Below, in pieces: positions 24,045 to 36,566 of a stretch of DNA of 64,000 bases (its first letter is position 1; each line of letters opens with the position of its first letter). A program made the position numbers and the translations under genes. The stretch lies in contig NC_080062.1 in the NCBI RefSeq assembly GCF_026212465.1, positions 3,193,501-3,257,500 of the forward strand. Reading direction: 5' to 3'. Under the pieces are notes generated by a model. The model was not told where the DNA came from and searched no databases. It worked only from the letters and a program-made list of their open reading frames with translations. Source of the DNA: Amaranthus tricolor (Eukaryota > Streptophyta > Magnoliopsida > Caryophyllales > Amaranthaceae).

Positions 24045-25010
24045 AAATTCCAAACTCTGTCAATTTCTATGGAGACTATGCAAGGGATCTTTGGCTTCGA
24101 AAATTGTACTATATAATAGATATTGTGTGCCCTCCCCTACTTGTGATAGATGTAGTAATGAAGACGAAACCATTTTCCATGCTCTGTGTGATTGCCCCAA
24201 AGCCGTGATTATATGGGAAAAACATACTTCTTACTCCCTCCTAATTGACGCCCCCCGTGAGTCCTTCCCTGTGTTTATCTCTTGGGTCTATGGCCATACA
24301 ACAAAGGAGGATTTTGCTTCTATTTGTGCGATGGTTTGAGCTGTCTGGTTCTACTGCAACAAATAGGTGTTTGAGGGTGATAATGGAGTTCCTGTGAAGT
24401 TGGCATCTAATTTTAACCGGCTGGTGGCTGAGTATTATGTATTCTCTTCAAAGGTTGTTGTTCATCATCCTACTCGCATCCTCCTTTTCGTATCTTGGAC
24501 CCCACCGAACCTTGGTTGGGTAAAAGTTAACTTCGATGCTAATGTGGTAACGGGAACAAATCGTGATTTGGGTATCGTCATCCATAATGAACATGGGAAA
24601 ATGTTAGTGGCGGGGGTCCGAAGAGTGTTTTCCAACTGGTCTGTGGATGTTTGTAAAGCTGCTGCCGCACACTTTGGTATTGAGCTGGCGATGAGGTTCG
24701 GCCTCTATCATATCCACCTTGAAGGAGACTCTATGAATGTGGTGTCGGCCATTGAAAATAGAGCTGAGGGCCTTTCTCCCATTCATCTCATTTATGATTC
24801 TATTTTTGCGTTGAGTTCGTGTTTACTGAACTTTGGATGTAGCTATGTCAAAAGAAATGGCAACACGTTAGCCCACTTAGTAGCTAGATGGGATACGGGG
24901 TTGGCCAATGAAAAGATTTGTATGGATCCTTTTCTCCAAGGTCTCCAAACCTTGGCCGATCTTAATTTATTATGATAGCCAGGTTCATTTTAAAAAAAAA
25001 AAAAAAAAAC
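24045..25010 (+). pseudogene. 5'-truncated LINE (L1-like) 3' end: zf-RVT plus RNase H
   Basis: One reading frame begins near 24064 with LWRLCKGSLASKI and a zinc-binding zf-RVT motif (CDRCSNEDETIFHALCDCP). It continues, after two in-frame stops near 24337 and 24367, into an RNase H-like domain of the RVT_3 type (24367-24975). That domain has VNFDANV, an acidic residue in GIELAMRFG, LEGDSMNVV and a late Asp in VARWDTG. A pure A-run of 18 bases follows the stop (about 24992-25009). This is the usual 3' end of a plant L1 element; endonuclease and reverse transcriptase parts are missing. Confidence 0.85.
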
Positions 25011-25724
25011 ACCCCTAAAGAAAATAGCGGTGCTTTTCAAAGTGTTGTTCAAATTTTAATTTTACTTTTAAATTACTTTATTTTATTAATTTTTGATGGA
25101 TTGTTGTACTGTGTGGTAATTTTTAATTTCTTTCACTGTATTCCATTAGTTATTATTACACTGTTTATGATCCGTTTGTTAATGCTATAGTGTCTGTAGT
25201 TGTTATGTGATTTATCAAATGTTAGTAAAATACTTGGAATTTGATATTAATATGTTCCTCTTTTTGTGTAAGAGATTGCAATAGCCCATCTTTATACACG
25301 TATAATAAGAAAATGACGGTGACAAGTAAATTGTGTGCATAAAATTTAATAGTAAGTGAGAAATGAGTAAAGCTATGAGGACTACAATTTGAGAAAGTAA
25401 TGAGACCATTACAAAAAATGAAAATATAGCACATGTAAGAGAATAAACTAAAATGAAAAGTAATGCAATCTCTTAAGACAAGTATTGATTAATCGGGTTG
25501 CAACTTAAAAGCATTGTGAAATGTTTATGGATTAGAGATTATTTAGCTTGTCTATGGGGTTCCATCCCATGTTAGGCTAGCAATACAACAAAGTTTAGAA
25601 GGTGTGGTTACGATTCTAGTGTTATAGATTTGAATTCGACAATAATGAATCTCCTCGAAAGGGAGGATGACTATTAGGGTGTCAAGGAAGAGGAGATGGG
25701 GGATGTCACCTTAGAATAATTTGG

Positions 25725-26200
25725 ATAGAGTATATAACATAGCATGGAGTTTGAATCATTAGCTTAAGCTTTTGGTTGAGGTGATTCCTTGACAGATTCA
25801 GTTTTGAAGGTTGACACGTTTCGTTGGATTTTGTTAGTAATAGGCATTGTGTAAATGCGATATTTCGTTCAAAAAGGTGGACTCACATGTTCATTTAGCT
25901 ATTCGCCATTTCTTGAAGTTCAATGTACTTTGGGGTTTCAGCAGATGCTTGATGCCATTGCTTTGGCAGGTCTAAGACTTGCGGGTGCACCGGCTGTGCT
26001 ATTTTGGTGGAGTAAAATATGCTAACGCACGATTTTCATAAAATTTATGGATGTTACCGACATAATCGACTCAACATAAGTGATGTTTAATTTGATCATG
26101 AGGCCTCGTGGGGGCGTGTGAGAGAATATAATATATGTCGGGGCCTCAACCTTCAACTCAAGCTTTTGGTTAAATTTGTTTCTTGACACAAAACAATCTA
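25725..26200 (+). mobile_element. TRIM-like element with two decayed LTRs
   Basis: Two similar segments, 25728-25800 and 26120-26195, each read GAGTATATAACATA or GAGAATATAATATATG..., then TTAAGCTTTTGGTTGAG or TCAAGCTTTTGGTTAAA, then CTTGACA. Between them are about 320 bp of non-coding DNA, ending in a purine-rich GGGGGCGTGTGAGA that may be the polypurine tract. Confidence 0.55.
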
Positions 26201-26399
26201 TAATGAGCCAAATGGTGCAAACTTAGTAAATCTTACACTCAGAAAGAACAGGATACAGAATATCAGATGTATATACATATACATAAAGATTTGAAGTATG
26301 AACCCTAATATTACATAATTTAAGATCAATCTCAAACAAAAAATTCAATAATGAATCTAAAACACACAACAAATTATGTTAGAAAACTGTTTTTTCAGG

Positions 26400-28472
26400 C
26401 TATCTACCTTCCTCCCCACCAGACAAAGATAACAAAGAAACTGAACCAGCTTCAATATCCATATATGAAGCAGTAGGAGGATATGAATGTACAAAATCCT
26501 CGAATTCTCCGGTACCACCACCGTTTCTTCGACTGCTTTGGCTGCTCCTTTTCCCACTATAACCACCCAGAAGGCCCAATTCTGCCGGCAATGTAGCCTC
26601 CCCGTCTAAATACCTCACGACCTGCCTCATCGAGGGTCGGGAATCAGGGGCCTCAGTTGAGCACATTAGGCTCAATTTCAAAACTATCCCTGCTTCTATC
26701 TCATTGTAATCTCCATTCAATTTAGGGTCCATAACATCAAACAAAGCACCCTCTTTCCATCTATCCCACACCCAATCAAGCAAGAATAGTTCTTCGGGCG
26801 ATGCCTTGGGTTCGATAGGCCTCCTCCCACAAGCCATTTCCAACATCAAAGCGCCAAAAGCGAACACATCGGAGCTTGATGTAGGCTTCCCTGTTCGTGT
26901 TAGCTCGGGTGCTAAATACCCTAGTGTTCCTACGACCCTAGTCGTACTGGGGTTAGACCCATGTTCATATAGCTTAGCTAACCCAAAATCACCTAATCTA
27001 CCATTATAATCTCCATCAAGTAACACATTTCCTGCCTTAACATCTCGATGTATAACAGTTTGCTCCCACCCTTCGTGTAGATAAAGCAATCCCGAAGCAA
27101 CCCCTTTGATGATATTAAATCTTTGATCCCAACTCAAAATCATTATAGGTTTATCAAACAAATACTTATCTAAACTACCATTGGGCATATAATCATAAAC
27201 AAGTATCAAGTCTCCCTTACGCCGACACCACCCTAGCAATTGCACCAAATTCCGGTGGCGCAACCGGCCTATACTAGCAATTTCAGCCACAAATTCTTGC
27301 AACCCTTGTTTGGATTCATGGGAAATTCTCTTAACAGCAACTTCAGTTTTGGAATTTGGGAGAGTTCCTTTGTAAACCCTCCCAAACCCACCAAACCCAA
27401 TTAGTTGTTTTTCCCTAAAACCCTTAGTAGCTTTCTTAAGCTCATGATAAGGAAATCTATGAGGACCCACATCAAGTTCCCATGAATCAATAACATCCCT
27501 ATTCTTATACAACCAAACAAGATAAACAATCAATCCTACTATAACAAAAAATGCAATCAAAGATCCAATTGAAGACCCAAAAATCAACCCAAAATTTGCC
27601 CTTGTAGGTTTAGGGAGAGTAGGCAAAGATGCCAAATCAAGTGGGGTAGCTTGACCATTCACCTTAAAACTCCAACCCATGATATAATGTGAACTAGCTA
27701 GTAAACCAGTAGACCCAGAAAACCCAACATACATAAACTCATCCAAATATGGTGAAAGGTCTACATCATAAGATAATATACTATTTTTAGGTTTTTCAGA
27801 TGAAATTGAAAGACTAACATTAATTTGATGTGTATTAGAATCATAATCAATCCAACATAAGATAGTTTTACCACTTTTCATTGTAATATTCTGAGCTATT
27901 GAATTCCCATCAACAAAATAAGCTGCAGGAACAGAAGCATTAGAGATCATACTGTTTATATTAATACCCACATGATTATCATTGATATCTTTGAATTCAA
28001 AATCCTGAACTTCATCAAATTCAACAGCAAAAATGTGATTAGTGAGATTCCCATTATCAGATGAATTGAGAAGGCCAAGATATTGACTTGGTAGGGCCCC
28101 AGGGAGGTCTTTACTTGGGGAAAATGTAAAGGCAAATCCATGCCCACCTAAGGTTTGAAACTGAGGAACAAGTGCAAAAGCAAAAACAGTTGAAAAGGAT
28201 AAAGCTTTTCCAGTTTTTGAGGTTTTAAGTTTTAATGGCGGAGGGTAAAAGGCATGACCCAGAAGTCTAGATGTATCATTGGTTAATTGTAGGATGCCAT
28301 TGTCAAGAATCTTGGAAATCCCGTTAAGGGTAATGTTGTTACTAGCATGTTTGAATCCATTGAAGAAAAGTTCTTGGGTTTTTGATAGATTTGGGTATAG
28401 GATGATGAGAATAACCCAGAAAAGTTTGAAACTTGAAGAGATTGAAACACTTTTTTCTTGAGATGAAGTCAT
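26400..28472 (-). CDS. L-type lectin-domain receptor kinase (LecRK-S.4 type)
   Basis: Intronless ORF of 690 residues, the usual structure and length for the family. It has an N-terminal signal peptide (about 1-32) and a legume-lectin domain (about 34-270) with the calcium/manganese-site region VEFDE at 150-153 and DINDNHVGIN. A transmembrane helix spans about 294-322. An active-looking RD kinase domain (about 353-630) has GFGGFGRVYKG, AVKRI, HRDVKAGN at 475, DFG at 495 and DVFAFG. The juxtamembrane run GPHRFPYHELKKATKGFREK fits clade S.4 better than clade IV, judged from memory. The family senses extracellular signals such as pathogen patterns or extracellular nucleotides and nicotinamide cofactors at the plasma membrane; this member's ligand is not deducible. 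All kinase motifs are intact. Confidence 0.93.
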   Translation of the reverse strand: MTSSQEKSVSISSSFKLFWVILIILYPNLSKTQELFFNGFKHASNNITLNGISKILDNGILQLTNDTSRLLGHAFYPPPLKLKTSKTGKALSFSTVFAFALVPQFQTLGGHGFAFTFSPSKDLPGALPSQYLGLLNSSDNGNLTNHIFAVEFDEVQDFEFKDINDNHVGININSMISNASVPAAYFVDGNSIAQNITMKSGKTILCWIDYDSNTHQINVSLSISSEKPKNSILSYDVDLSPYLDEFMYVGFSGSTGLLASSHYIMGWSFKVNGQATPLDLASLPTLPKPTRANFGLIFGSSIGSLIAFFVIVGLIVYLVWLYKNRDVIDSWELDVGPHRFPYHELKKATKGFREKQLIGFGGFGRVYKGTLPNSKTEVAVKRISHESKQGLQEFVAEIASIGRLRHRNLVQLLGWCRRKGDLILVYDYMPNGSLDKYLFDKPIMILSWDQRFNIIKGVASGLLYLHEGWEQTVIHRDVKAGNVLLDGDYNGRLGDFGLAKLYEHGSNPSTTRVVGTLGYLAPELTRTGKPTSSSDVFAFGALMLEMACGRRPIEPKASPEELFLLDWVWDRWKEGALFDVMDPKLNGDYNEIEAGIVLKLSLMCSTEAPDSRPSMRQVVRYLDGEATLPAELGLLGGYSGKRSSQSSRRNGGGTGEFEDFVHSYPPTASYMDIEAGSVSLLSLSGGEEGR

Positions 28473-28814
28473 TTTGGATTGAGCATAGCTTAGTGGGTAT
28501 TGGGTAATTTCGGAAGTAGATTTTGGTAGTTGGATTTGTAAGGGGAGGATAGAGAGAAAGAGAGGAAATGAGTATAATTTATGCCTATATCACTATATCT
28601 ATAATTCCATACGGTATGGTCATAAAAGAGAATCCAAAGAGAAATTATGAATCAGTTTTATCCAAAAATAATTTCTCACACCAGTATAATAGAGAATAAA
28701 GTAATTTTATTAAAATATACTTCCTTTGATATTTATTAGTTACTACTTTTAATAACATCTTATAAAGAGAAATGTCATTATATGTAAGAAATAATAAAAA
28801 CTATAAGAAGTTAA

Positions 28815-28970
28815 GCATAAGATATTGAACTTAAATCATTAGTTTAAATTTTTGTTTGAGTTGATTCCTTGATCTCTGATGTCATATTAAGAAATTCATA
28901 TCAAGAAACCAATTCAACCAAAAGCTTAAACTCATAATTAAAGTCCCAAAATATTTTATATACTTTAATA
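28815..28970. mobile_element. TRIM-like LTR fragments, inverted pair
   Basis: TTTAAATTTTTGTTTGAGTTGATTCCTTGA is followed by an inverted counterpart AAGAAACCAATTCAACC, AAAAGCTTAAACTC. A decayed arrangement of the same family as 39012-39305. Confidence 0.45.
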
Positions 28971-29285
28971 GGTTTTACATGGAAAAATTCACTAAAAGCC
29001 CATAAAAAAGGGGGACATTCTAGGTGCTAAAGAGTGAAGGTAGGAGTGTACAGTTGACAGGAGCAAAACCACTAGCAGACGCCAGACAGTAGTAGAGAAG
29101 AATAAGATGGACATTCCAACCTTCAAAAAGTTGGTTCTTTCTTTTGTTAAGGAGCCACTTATTTTTGTGCCTGTCACAGTCACACATTAATGCTTAGTAA
29201 ATGAGACCTTCCATAAGTATAGCCGTATAGGAATGCTCAACAAATATAATTCTTTATCCATTTTAAGATACAAATACTTTCAAAA

Positions 29286-29544
29286 TATTTGGCAAATATT
29301 TAATATTTGGTTGCTAATAGTTGATTATAGTGGCTAATTTAACTAGCTGATTTATTATTTGGTTTGATCAGCTGATTTTGAATCCGCTGCTATAAGTAGC
29401 TTGTTCAAAAACAACTTATTCGTCTCAATAAGCTATTTTAACCAGCTAATTCAGCAAATACTACTATTAGCTGGTTTGACCACTCAACGCTTTATTTATA
29501 TCAAAATAAGTTAAATTGCTCAATAAGCTAATTTGCCAAATACC
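29286..29544. mobile_element. hAT-like MITE, second copy
   Basis: Ends ATTTGGCAAATATT and GCTAATTTGCCAAAT. The interior is the reverse complement of the copy at 23454-23679 (AGCTTATTGAATAAC against GTTAAATTGCTCAATAAGCT). Confidence 0.65.
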
Positions 29545-32240
29545 CCCTCTTTAAGGATGATTATGACTCGAGTTTATTGATTCTATTGAACGTTCTCAAA
29601 TTCATTTAATTTTTTCATATGAAGTAGATTTACGTTTATATTTATATTTGAATAAATAAATGAATTTGAATATAAATTCTTGAGAATTTAATCCGACCTA
29701 GATCCTTTCTAGACCTTAAGCCACCCAAAACTCAATTGATGACACAACCCATAATCTATTGTAGACTCATGTTAGACTTATTTTATAATTATTTTTATCC
29801 ACTTTAGATTTACCCTCAATTTATAAACTTATTTAAACTTAATTAGACTTTAGGATGTGGAAATAATAATAAAGTATGAATCACTAGATTAAAAACAATT
29901 TTAGGCCAATTTTTTCAGACCATAAGGATTTAAGTTTAGAACAGGATTATTTGACCTACTTGAAAAAAATTTTATCTGTTACTACAACGATAAATATGAA
30001 AATTTGAGTCATCAAATCTCATTTAAGCGAAAACCTACTTGCCATAATATATAATGAATTAATGTTGTATCCAAAACTACTCTTATGATGGAATTACTTC
30101 TTCATTTTATCCAAATTAGTGATTAAAATTTTTTATATTTTCTTAATTAATTTAGAGCCCTCTAAATTATTATAAAATAGCTTATTTACTCTTTCTAATA
30201 TTTTCCTTTTTGTACCCTATAATTATCTTTTTAACTATTAGATCGTCCAAAGATTTATGAAAACTATTTTAACCCATTAAAAATAATGCGACTAAATAGT
30301 CTATTGATTCATATTAATAGTGGAGGATGATCATGAAGGCATATATTTATTTATATAAGTCGATTAACTAGTTGATTCATTGGTTTCATCGTTGACTTAC
30401 AACCATAATGGCCCATTATTAAAAATGTATCTTTGACTTACAATTATATCGCCTCATTATACTTTCTCTGTTTTGAAATGATTATGTGCATTTGGTCAAT
30501 AAATATATAAATTTATAAATAATTATATGATCACGAAAGTTGACCAATTAATTTCTTGTATATTAGGAAATGAGAGTCATACACACAAATTTTGGTCAAT
30601 AATCGTTGCCTTTGTTTAAACTTTTAAAAGTTTTCTTATCTTTTTTTATTTACATTTTTCTATATATGATGAATTTTATTTGCATTTAGCAGGTTAATTC
30701 TCATAAATTTTGATAATCAAAATATAGAAATCTCTAACTTTTTTTATTCCAACCCAAAAAATAAGCTAGAGAATAAATTTATTTTTTTAGTACGTAATGA
30801 TAAGAATTAAATTTCTATTACAAAAATAAAATAAAAAAAAATTTCTCAACTACTATGATAATTTGACTTGTGTTATTTAATAATTAAAACTTCAAAGTAA
30901 TAATTATTCCATACACGTTAATTTAATCTACATACTAAAATTAATTAAGTTACTCATTTTCAATTATTGAAGACAAAATTTTAAAGCTTAAACTCAGCAT
31001 GCAGATAAAGGTTTGTACACCATATTAAAAGCCAAAAACTCATGGTCTAGATATAAAATTTTCGAATATTTTATATACACTATTATGCTTTCTCACATAA
31101 AAGTATTTCAAAGTCTTTTAAATTTGGATCACATTGACTTCTGATATTATAGTAAAGAATCACATCAACTAAGAATTTAATAATTAAATTGATAAATAAA
31201 ATTCAAAATATTTAATAATTAAATTGATAAATAAAATTCAAAATATATTATATACTGTATGTATTGATGGAATATACTCTATGTTTTAATTTGAAATTTG
31301 TACTCCATCAATAAAGTATAGTTAATCATTATTAAGAATGATGTGAATATAAGACACACATTAATAAAATGATTCATCTCACATTATCATAGTATTCTAC
31401 TTCTATTTGATTAATTAGCTTATAATATGCATAAAGAATTATTATTGTGATTTTTTAAGAAAAGCAACGAGATTGCTTGTCTCTATGTCACCTCAATTAT
31501 TTGACCATTTTTCTAGCATCCCTCGCCTTACACTTGCGTCGTTTTCACTTATTAAAGCATTTCTTATTATTTTATCTGATTTACGAGTTTTGCTATATTA
31601 TTATTTTTAAAAATTTTGCTATAATTTTATTTTTATTATAATTTATATATTTTTTAATTTTTATTTATGTATTAATATAATTTTTCATTCCATCACTTAT
31701 TTTATTTCTTTTATTTTTCGAACAAATTACAATTATTACCTTAATTTGCACAAGTTTTGTACTTATATAAATAGAAAAAACTATGGAACAAAGCAAGTAT
31801 TTTTTTAACTTAGCTACATTTAATAACTGGGTAAACTACCTATTACTAATAAAACCAAAAAAAATGAAATCTAACTCACCAATAACAAATACTCCTTTAT
31901 ATTTTATAATTAGATCATCATCTAACCCAAATTATCAACATTTATGTACATTTAAATAACATGAATGATTATGGTCTAGCGTTTTAATTAAGCAATAAGA
32001 ACCCACTTTATTTAGCTTCATAGTAAAGGTAGGGTTTCTCTTTTTTTTTTGGTGTGTGTTTTTAAGAGCACTATAGAATTATTAGTCAAAGTTTTATATT
32101 AGATGTATGATTAACCATTTTACTGTTGTTCTCTTAGTGTATCTTTTAGTGTCCTTAACCTCTTACTTTTCTCGTTTCCTTTTTTTTAGTTTTTTGTTTT
32201 CTTTTTATAGTGGGTTCTTCTTTTATTTATTTATAGGTTT
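29545..32240. other. AT-rich intergenic DNA
   Basis: No gene recognised. A 36-bp unit is tandemly duplicated at about 31175-31246 (AATTTAATAATTAAATTGAT). Confidence 0.45.
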
Positions 32241-32244
32241 TTAA

Positions 32245-32405
32245 GTTATCTTTCACGTGTATCTACCTCTCTTTATCTTCCTCGAGCCGGAGGGCTCCTT
32301 TAGCCGCGCTCTCTTTTATGGGTATGAGTTGCCGCCGTCTTTTCCTCCCCAGACCCTGTCCTTAGTTTTCTATGAGCGGGAGACACTGAGTAAGATGATG
32401 ATGAT
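32245..32405 (+). mobile_element. SINE-like element, copy 2
   Basis: TTATCTTTCACGTGTATCTAC, CTCGAGCCGGAGGGCTCC, CCGCGCTCTC, GAGTTGCCGCCGTC, CCTCCCCAGACCCTG, GAGCGGGAGACACTGAG and a GATGATGATGAT tail. It shares this order with the copies at 7965, 43225 and 62464. CCCAGACCC followed by CACTG-like sequence matches the conserved 3' domain of angiosperm SINEs. I could not place a target-site duplication. Confidence 0.7.
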
Positions 32406-32629
32406 ACACGATTAAGCATTAAGTACCTATTTTAATCAAATTCATAGTATTTTTAGTTCAAATTCTTACGAAAATTCAATTCTTAACTATATCTATATGT
32501 AAGATAGAGTCATGAGATCAAAAGAACAAAAAAATAAAAATAAAAATATTGTTTGTTTATTGTTCATTACAACAAACATATAGTTGTTTATTGTTTTTTG
32601 TCCCTTCAAACGTTATGACATTTTATTTT

Positions 32630-32712
32630 ATTTGTTCGCTATTAGTAACAGTAAACAAAGTCATGGTAATTCTTTTTCTCTTATTCGCAGTTAGTAACAA
32701 CGAAAAAACTAA
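32630..32712. repeat. Degenerate palindromic modules
   Basis: TTCGCTATTAGTAACAGTAAA (about 32635-32655) and TTCGCAGTTAGTAACAACGAA (about 32684-32704) are decayed copies of the CGCWGTTASTAACWGCG module described for the Mutator-like elements. No element ends could be placed here. Confidence 0.5.
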
Positions 32713-33139
32713 TTTTAGGCTCGGACACAGATATACTTATATTAGAAATTAAAATTTTTCGAAGATTTTTTTTAAAAAGATTTATTTTATTCTGTTTTTC
32801 TTCCTAGGTGGCACGAAAACGTACGAATCAGGTAGTCCATTATTTTCTTGCTTAATAAATTTATACTTATCGTTGACTTATTATTATCAATATGAATATC
32901 AGCTCATATATTCAACGACTAACAGCACACGTAGATCACTACCACTAGTTTCCACTTTCCACTATAAAAATAATGAATAATCCATTATAAAATCATTACA
33001 GTTGACTAATCAATTTCTCTTTTAAAAAGAAATTAGAGATATTCCCACATATTTTGGTCAATAATCGTTGCTTAGCTTGCTTCTTCAAACTCTATACGAC
33101 ATGTATGGATCATGTTTTTATTTTTTTCAAAACTAAAAG

Positions 33140-33600
33140 TTTATTTGTATAAGACTGTCTCAATATGAAATATGACTAATTATTTAAATAATCATTTAAT
33201 TTTTTGATTAGTAAATAGTAATCACTTTGAATATTAAGTACAAAATTCTCGTACATAAAATCAAAGTGCTACAAATGTAAATATAAAAAGCAACAAAACA
33301 AATTTTATCACACAAGTTTTCATTCAAAACGGTCTCATCACGAGATTTTATTCTACCGGTTTTATATGAGACTATCTCAATTTCAGACATACTCATACAA
33401 TTAGTTTATTTTTAAATTAGTGAATAGTGATCATTACTTTGGATACTAAGTAAACATATTCTAATTTAAGACGATCTCACTAATTAGACAAAAGTCAAAG
33501 TTTTACAAATATAAAAAGCAACAAAACAAATGTTATCATCATTAAATATTAGAAATGCACAAGTTTTCCTTTAAGATGGTTTCACCACGAGATAAGTTTA
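33140..33600. repeat. Diverged tandem duplication within nested MITE sequence
   Basis: Two units of about 250 bp share AGTAATCACTTTGAATA / AGTGATCATTACTTTGGATA, TATAAAAAGCAACAAAACAAA, CACAAGTTTTC and GTCTCATCACGAG / TTTCACCACGAG. The sequence also contains degenerate GAGACNGTCTC motifs. Confidence 0.6.
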
Positions 33601-33959
33601 AATTATAGTCTAAATGAATTAGTTAAAGCATCCATTTTAAATATTAAAATACTCATTTTTTAAATTTAGTCTTTTTGTATAGACCTATCTTATAATGACA
33701 CGGTCTTAATTAAGATTTACTAAAGTATGTATATACCGTCAACTTTCCTATTGGAGAGGTACCAAGTCATATTGTAGTCACAAATTTTAAAATGAGATGA
33801 TTTTACGGTGAGACTATTTCTATTTAACTTGCCCAATGTACATTTATTGTCTTAAAGTAATCTCGTATAACAATATACAAATTCTTAAAGGAGACGGTCT
33901 TTTAAGTGATTATTTTTTATAGTTCTAGAATTATCACTTATAAACTTATAAACATAATT

Positions 33960-34050
33960 ACTTTCAATATTTTAAAATGATCAATTAGAAAATAAATTAA
34001 TTATAATATTTTAAAATGATCAATTAGAAAATAAATTAATTATATAAACT
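33960..34050. repeat. 41-bp tandem duplication
   Basis: AATATTTTAAAATGATCAAT then TAGAAAATAAATTAATTAT occurs twice in direct succession. Confidence 0.85.
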
Positions 34051-34145
34051 CGATTCATAGTAAAGCACTCTCATACACAACTTGCTGGTATTGTGTTTGA
34101 GTAAGATGATATTCCTTAGTCCAAAATCTTTAGCCCGTATTTAGC

Positions 34146-34491
34146 GAAAATTTGAAATACATAAGAGAAAAAATAAAAAAAATTAACAAAATAAACTAAG
34201 TTTTAAACTTATTTCAAAGTAAGCGTGAAATTTTTAAACCTGAGGTTTGGGGCTGTTCGCAGTTAGTAACTGCGAACAGCATGCTGCACAAAAACAGGTC
34301 AAAATAGCTGTTCGCAGTTACTAACTGCGAACAGTTATTTTGTCTTTTTTGACCTGTTCGCAGTTACTAACTGCGAACAACCCCAAATCTTAGATTTGAA
34401 ATTTTCATGCTTGCTTTTAGAATAAGTTTAAAATTTTAATTTATTTTATTAATTTTTTTTTTATTTTTTCTCTTATGTATTTCAAATTTTC
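34146..34491. mobile_element. Mutator-type MITE with three palindromic modules
   Basis: 346 bp with long (about 110 bp) terminal inverted repeats starting GAAAATTTGAAATACATAAG and ending in the complement. A near 9-bp target duplication, TATTTAGC (34138-34145) and TATTTTAGC (34492-34500), flanks it. Three perfect palindromes sit in the centre: 34252-34280 (14-bp arms GCTGTTCGCAGTTA, centre G), 34308-34334 (13-bp arms, centre C) and 34355-34379 (12-bp arms, centre C). No coding capacity. Confidence 0.75.
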
Positions 34492-34889
34492 TATTTTAGC
34501 AAAGCTCAGGCCCACGAGGCCTTTGGCAGGCTGTATTAATTTGTTCAAGCAATTTGTTTTGCAGTTTCGGAACAAAAAATCTTGTTGAGAGATTATTTAT
34601 AATTGGTCCGACTATTATATATTTTATAAAATATTATAAGTAGACATTAAAAAATGATGTAAATAGACATTTAAGATATTGAAAGTAGGCATTAAAGATT
34701 CAGAAAGTAAGTATTAAGAATAATATAAGTAGACATTAAGAATACGGTAAGTACGCATTAATCTTTAATGGGTTGGGCTTGAGATAAGTCTCTCAAAGAG
34801 ACGATAATCTCAAGAGACTAGCTGGTTTCGGAAATAGTGGGTTCAATATGTACTTTGTGAAATAACGGAGTACTATATTTAAACATACA

Positions 34890-35035
34890 ACTACTCTTGT
34901 AAGAGACCGTCTTTTAAAGACACGACCTCAAAATAGAAGCTCACATTTATTTTCTCTTTAATTTATATTAATTGGGCTATTTAGCCCATATATCTAATAC
35001 GTCTCTTAGAGAGTCCATCTCTCACGACAATTTAA
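34890..35035. mobile_element. MITE with GAGACCGTCTC-type ends
   Basis: Starts TTGTAAGAGACCGTCTTTTA, contains GGGCTATTTAGCCCATA and CTAATACGTCTCTTAGAGAG, and ends CCATCTCTCACGACAATT. The same order occurs at 46247-46390 and, more loosely, at 43036-43170. Confidence 0.6.
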
Positions 35036-35039
35036 GTTA

Positions 35040-36560
35040 AACATATTATTAGCCTTTTATACGAGTTTCTATTTCCTCAAATATATAAGTTAATAATTTT
35101 TTTAAGTTAGTAGAGCAAAATTGAGAAAACTTAAGAGATCAATATCACATATTGATGCTATTAATGCTTGATTTCTTAGTCTTTTTCATCAAATTTACTC
35201 ATTTATTATTTTTAGTTAAAATTTATATCTTTAAATATTTTTGCTATAGAATGTGCTTCATGCATTATTCTCCTAGTAACTTAACAAATACAAACACAAT
35301 AAAAATTGTTACCAAACTTAGCTTTCTAATTAATTTTCTCCTTGTAAAGGTTTGATGGTGTTGTTGCCTTTTGTTTTGCCCTATTTAGTTTCTATCAACA
35401 ATTACATTCATCATTTTCTTTTATTTATTTTTAATTTCAAGAATTTATTTTGAGGTGTGGAAATATTGTCATTTGTGTGGTTAGTGTTTAGAGGATAATA
35501 ATTGTGGTTCATATAGCTTGTCTTGTGGTAGTTAGCTTGAAGTAATGTGTGGTATGTATTAGATTTTTAGTTACATTACAAGATAATGAAATCACTTTTA
35601 ATATAATTATTGTTTTTTTGTTTTTTTTTTTCTAAGCCAACATGTATTAAAACTTGTATAGGATACATCCTTAGTGTGTCGGTAATGTAATTACTTGTTT
35701 TGTCTCCCAATTTTTAGCTTATTAGTGAGCAAATAAAATTAGAGATGTGTCTTATATTAATTCAGATCAAGTTAATTTCATTTCATATGTATGTGTAAAT
35801 ATATTGATTGATTTTTATATACGGGTTATTTTAGATTGACCCAGGTGATATTCAATTTTGGTTGAAGTGATTATTTTCGAAATTCTTTAAAAAGATAAGT
35901 ATATAAAAATATCCCAAAAAAATGTGATTACTTTTGAAATTCTTTAAAACATTAGTGTAGTGCAATTTTTTAGGGTTTTAGGTGAAAAAAGTATGACAAT
36001 CCATGGTGTATATAAATCAAGAAAAATATAACATTTTTTGTCATAAGAATAATACTAAATTATATATGATGTACATAAATCATAAATGTCATCATTTGCA
36101 ATAAAAGATAGTTTTTCTCTTTCTTTTGTTTTGTGCGAGCTTTTATTCGTCGCACTTTTTAAGTAGCACTCAAAATCGACAATAAATTTTTCTATTATAT
36201 TCCTTATTTACATGTAATATTTTTCAAAAAAAATTACCCACAATGTAACACAATAACACTAAGACTACTTTATTTAGAATAAGGCCTAAAAAATAGACAT
36301 GAAAAAAAATAGACAAGATAATAAAGAGAAAAGGGTATTTAAGAAAACCCAAATAATCCATTTTACAAATTGAAGGACAAGATGGTGAATGCTAAGACAA
36401 ATTACATGAAAATAATCACTAACAAACCATAAAACGATGTATGATGGAATAATAATAATTATTATTATTATAATCTTTCCATTTCATAAAGGCAAACTTA
36501 AAATTGTTCCCCTTTTCTCATTAATTAAACTAATTAACAACACAACAAATAGAAACAAAA
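35040..36560. other. AT-rich intergenic DNA downstream of Rubisco activase
   Basis: No gene recognised. A short ATA/TTA microsatellite lies at 36447-36471. Confidence 0.45.
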
Positions 36561-36566
36561 AACAGC

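Noticed and set aside
34252..34379. Regularly spaced palindromic repeats that resemble a CRISPR array
   Set aside because: Only three repeats, in a eukaryotic genome, inside an element with terminal inverted repeats; spacers are AT-rich and not equal in length.
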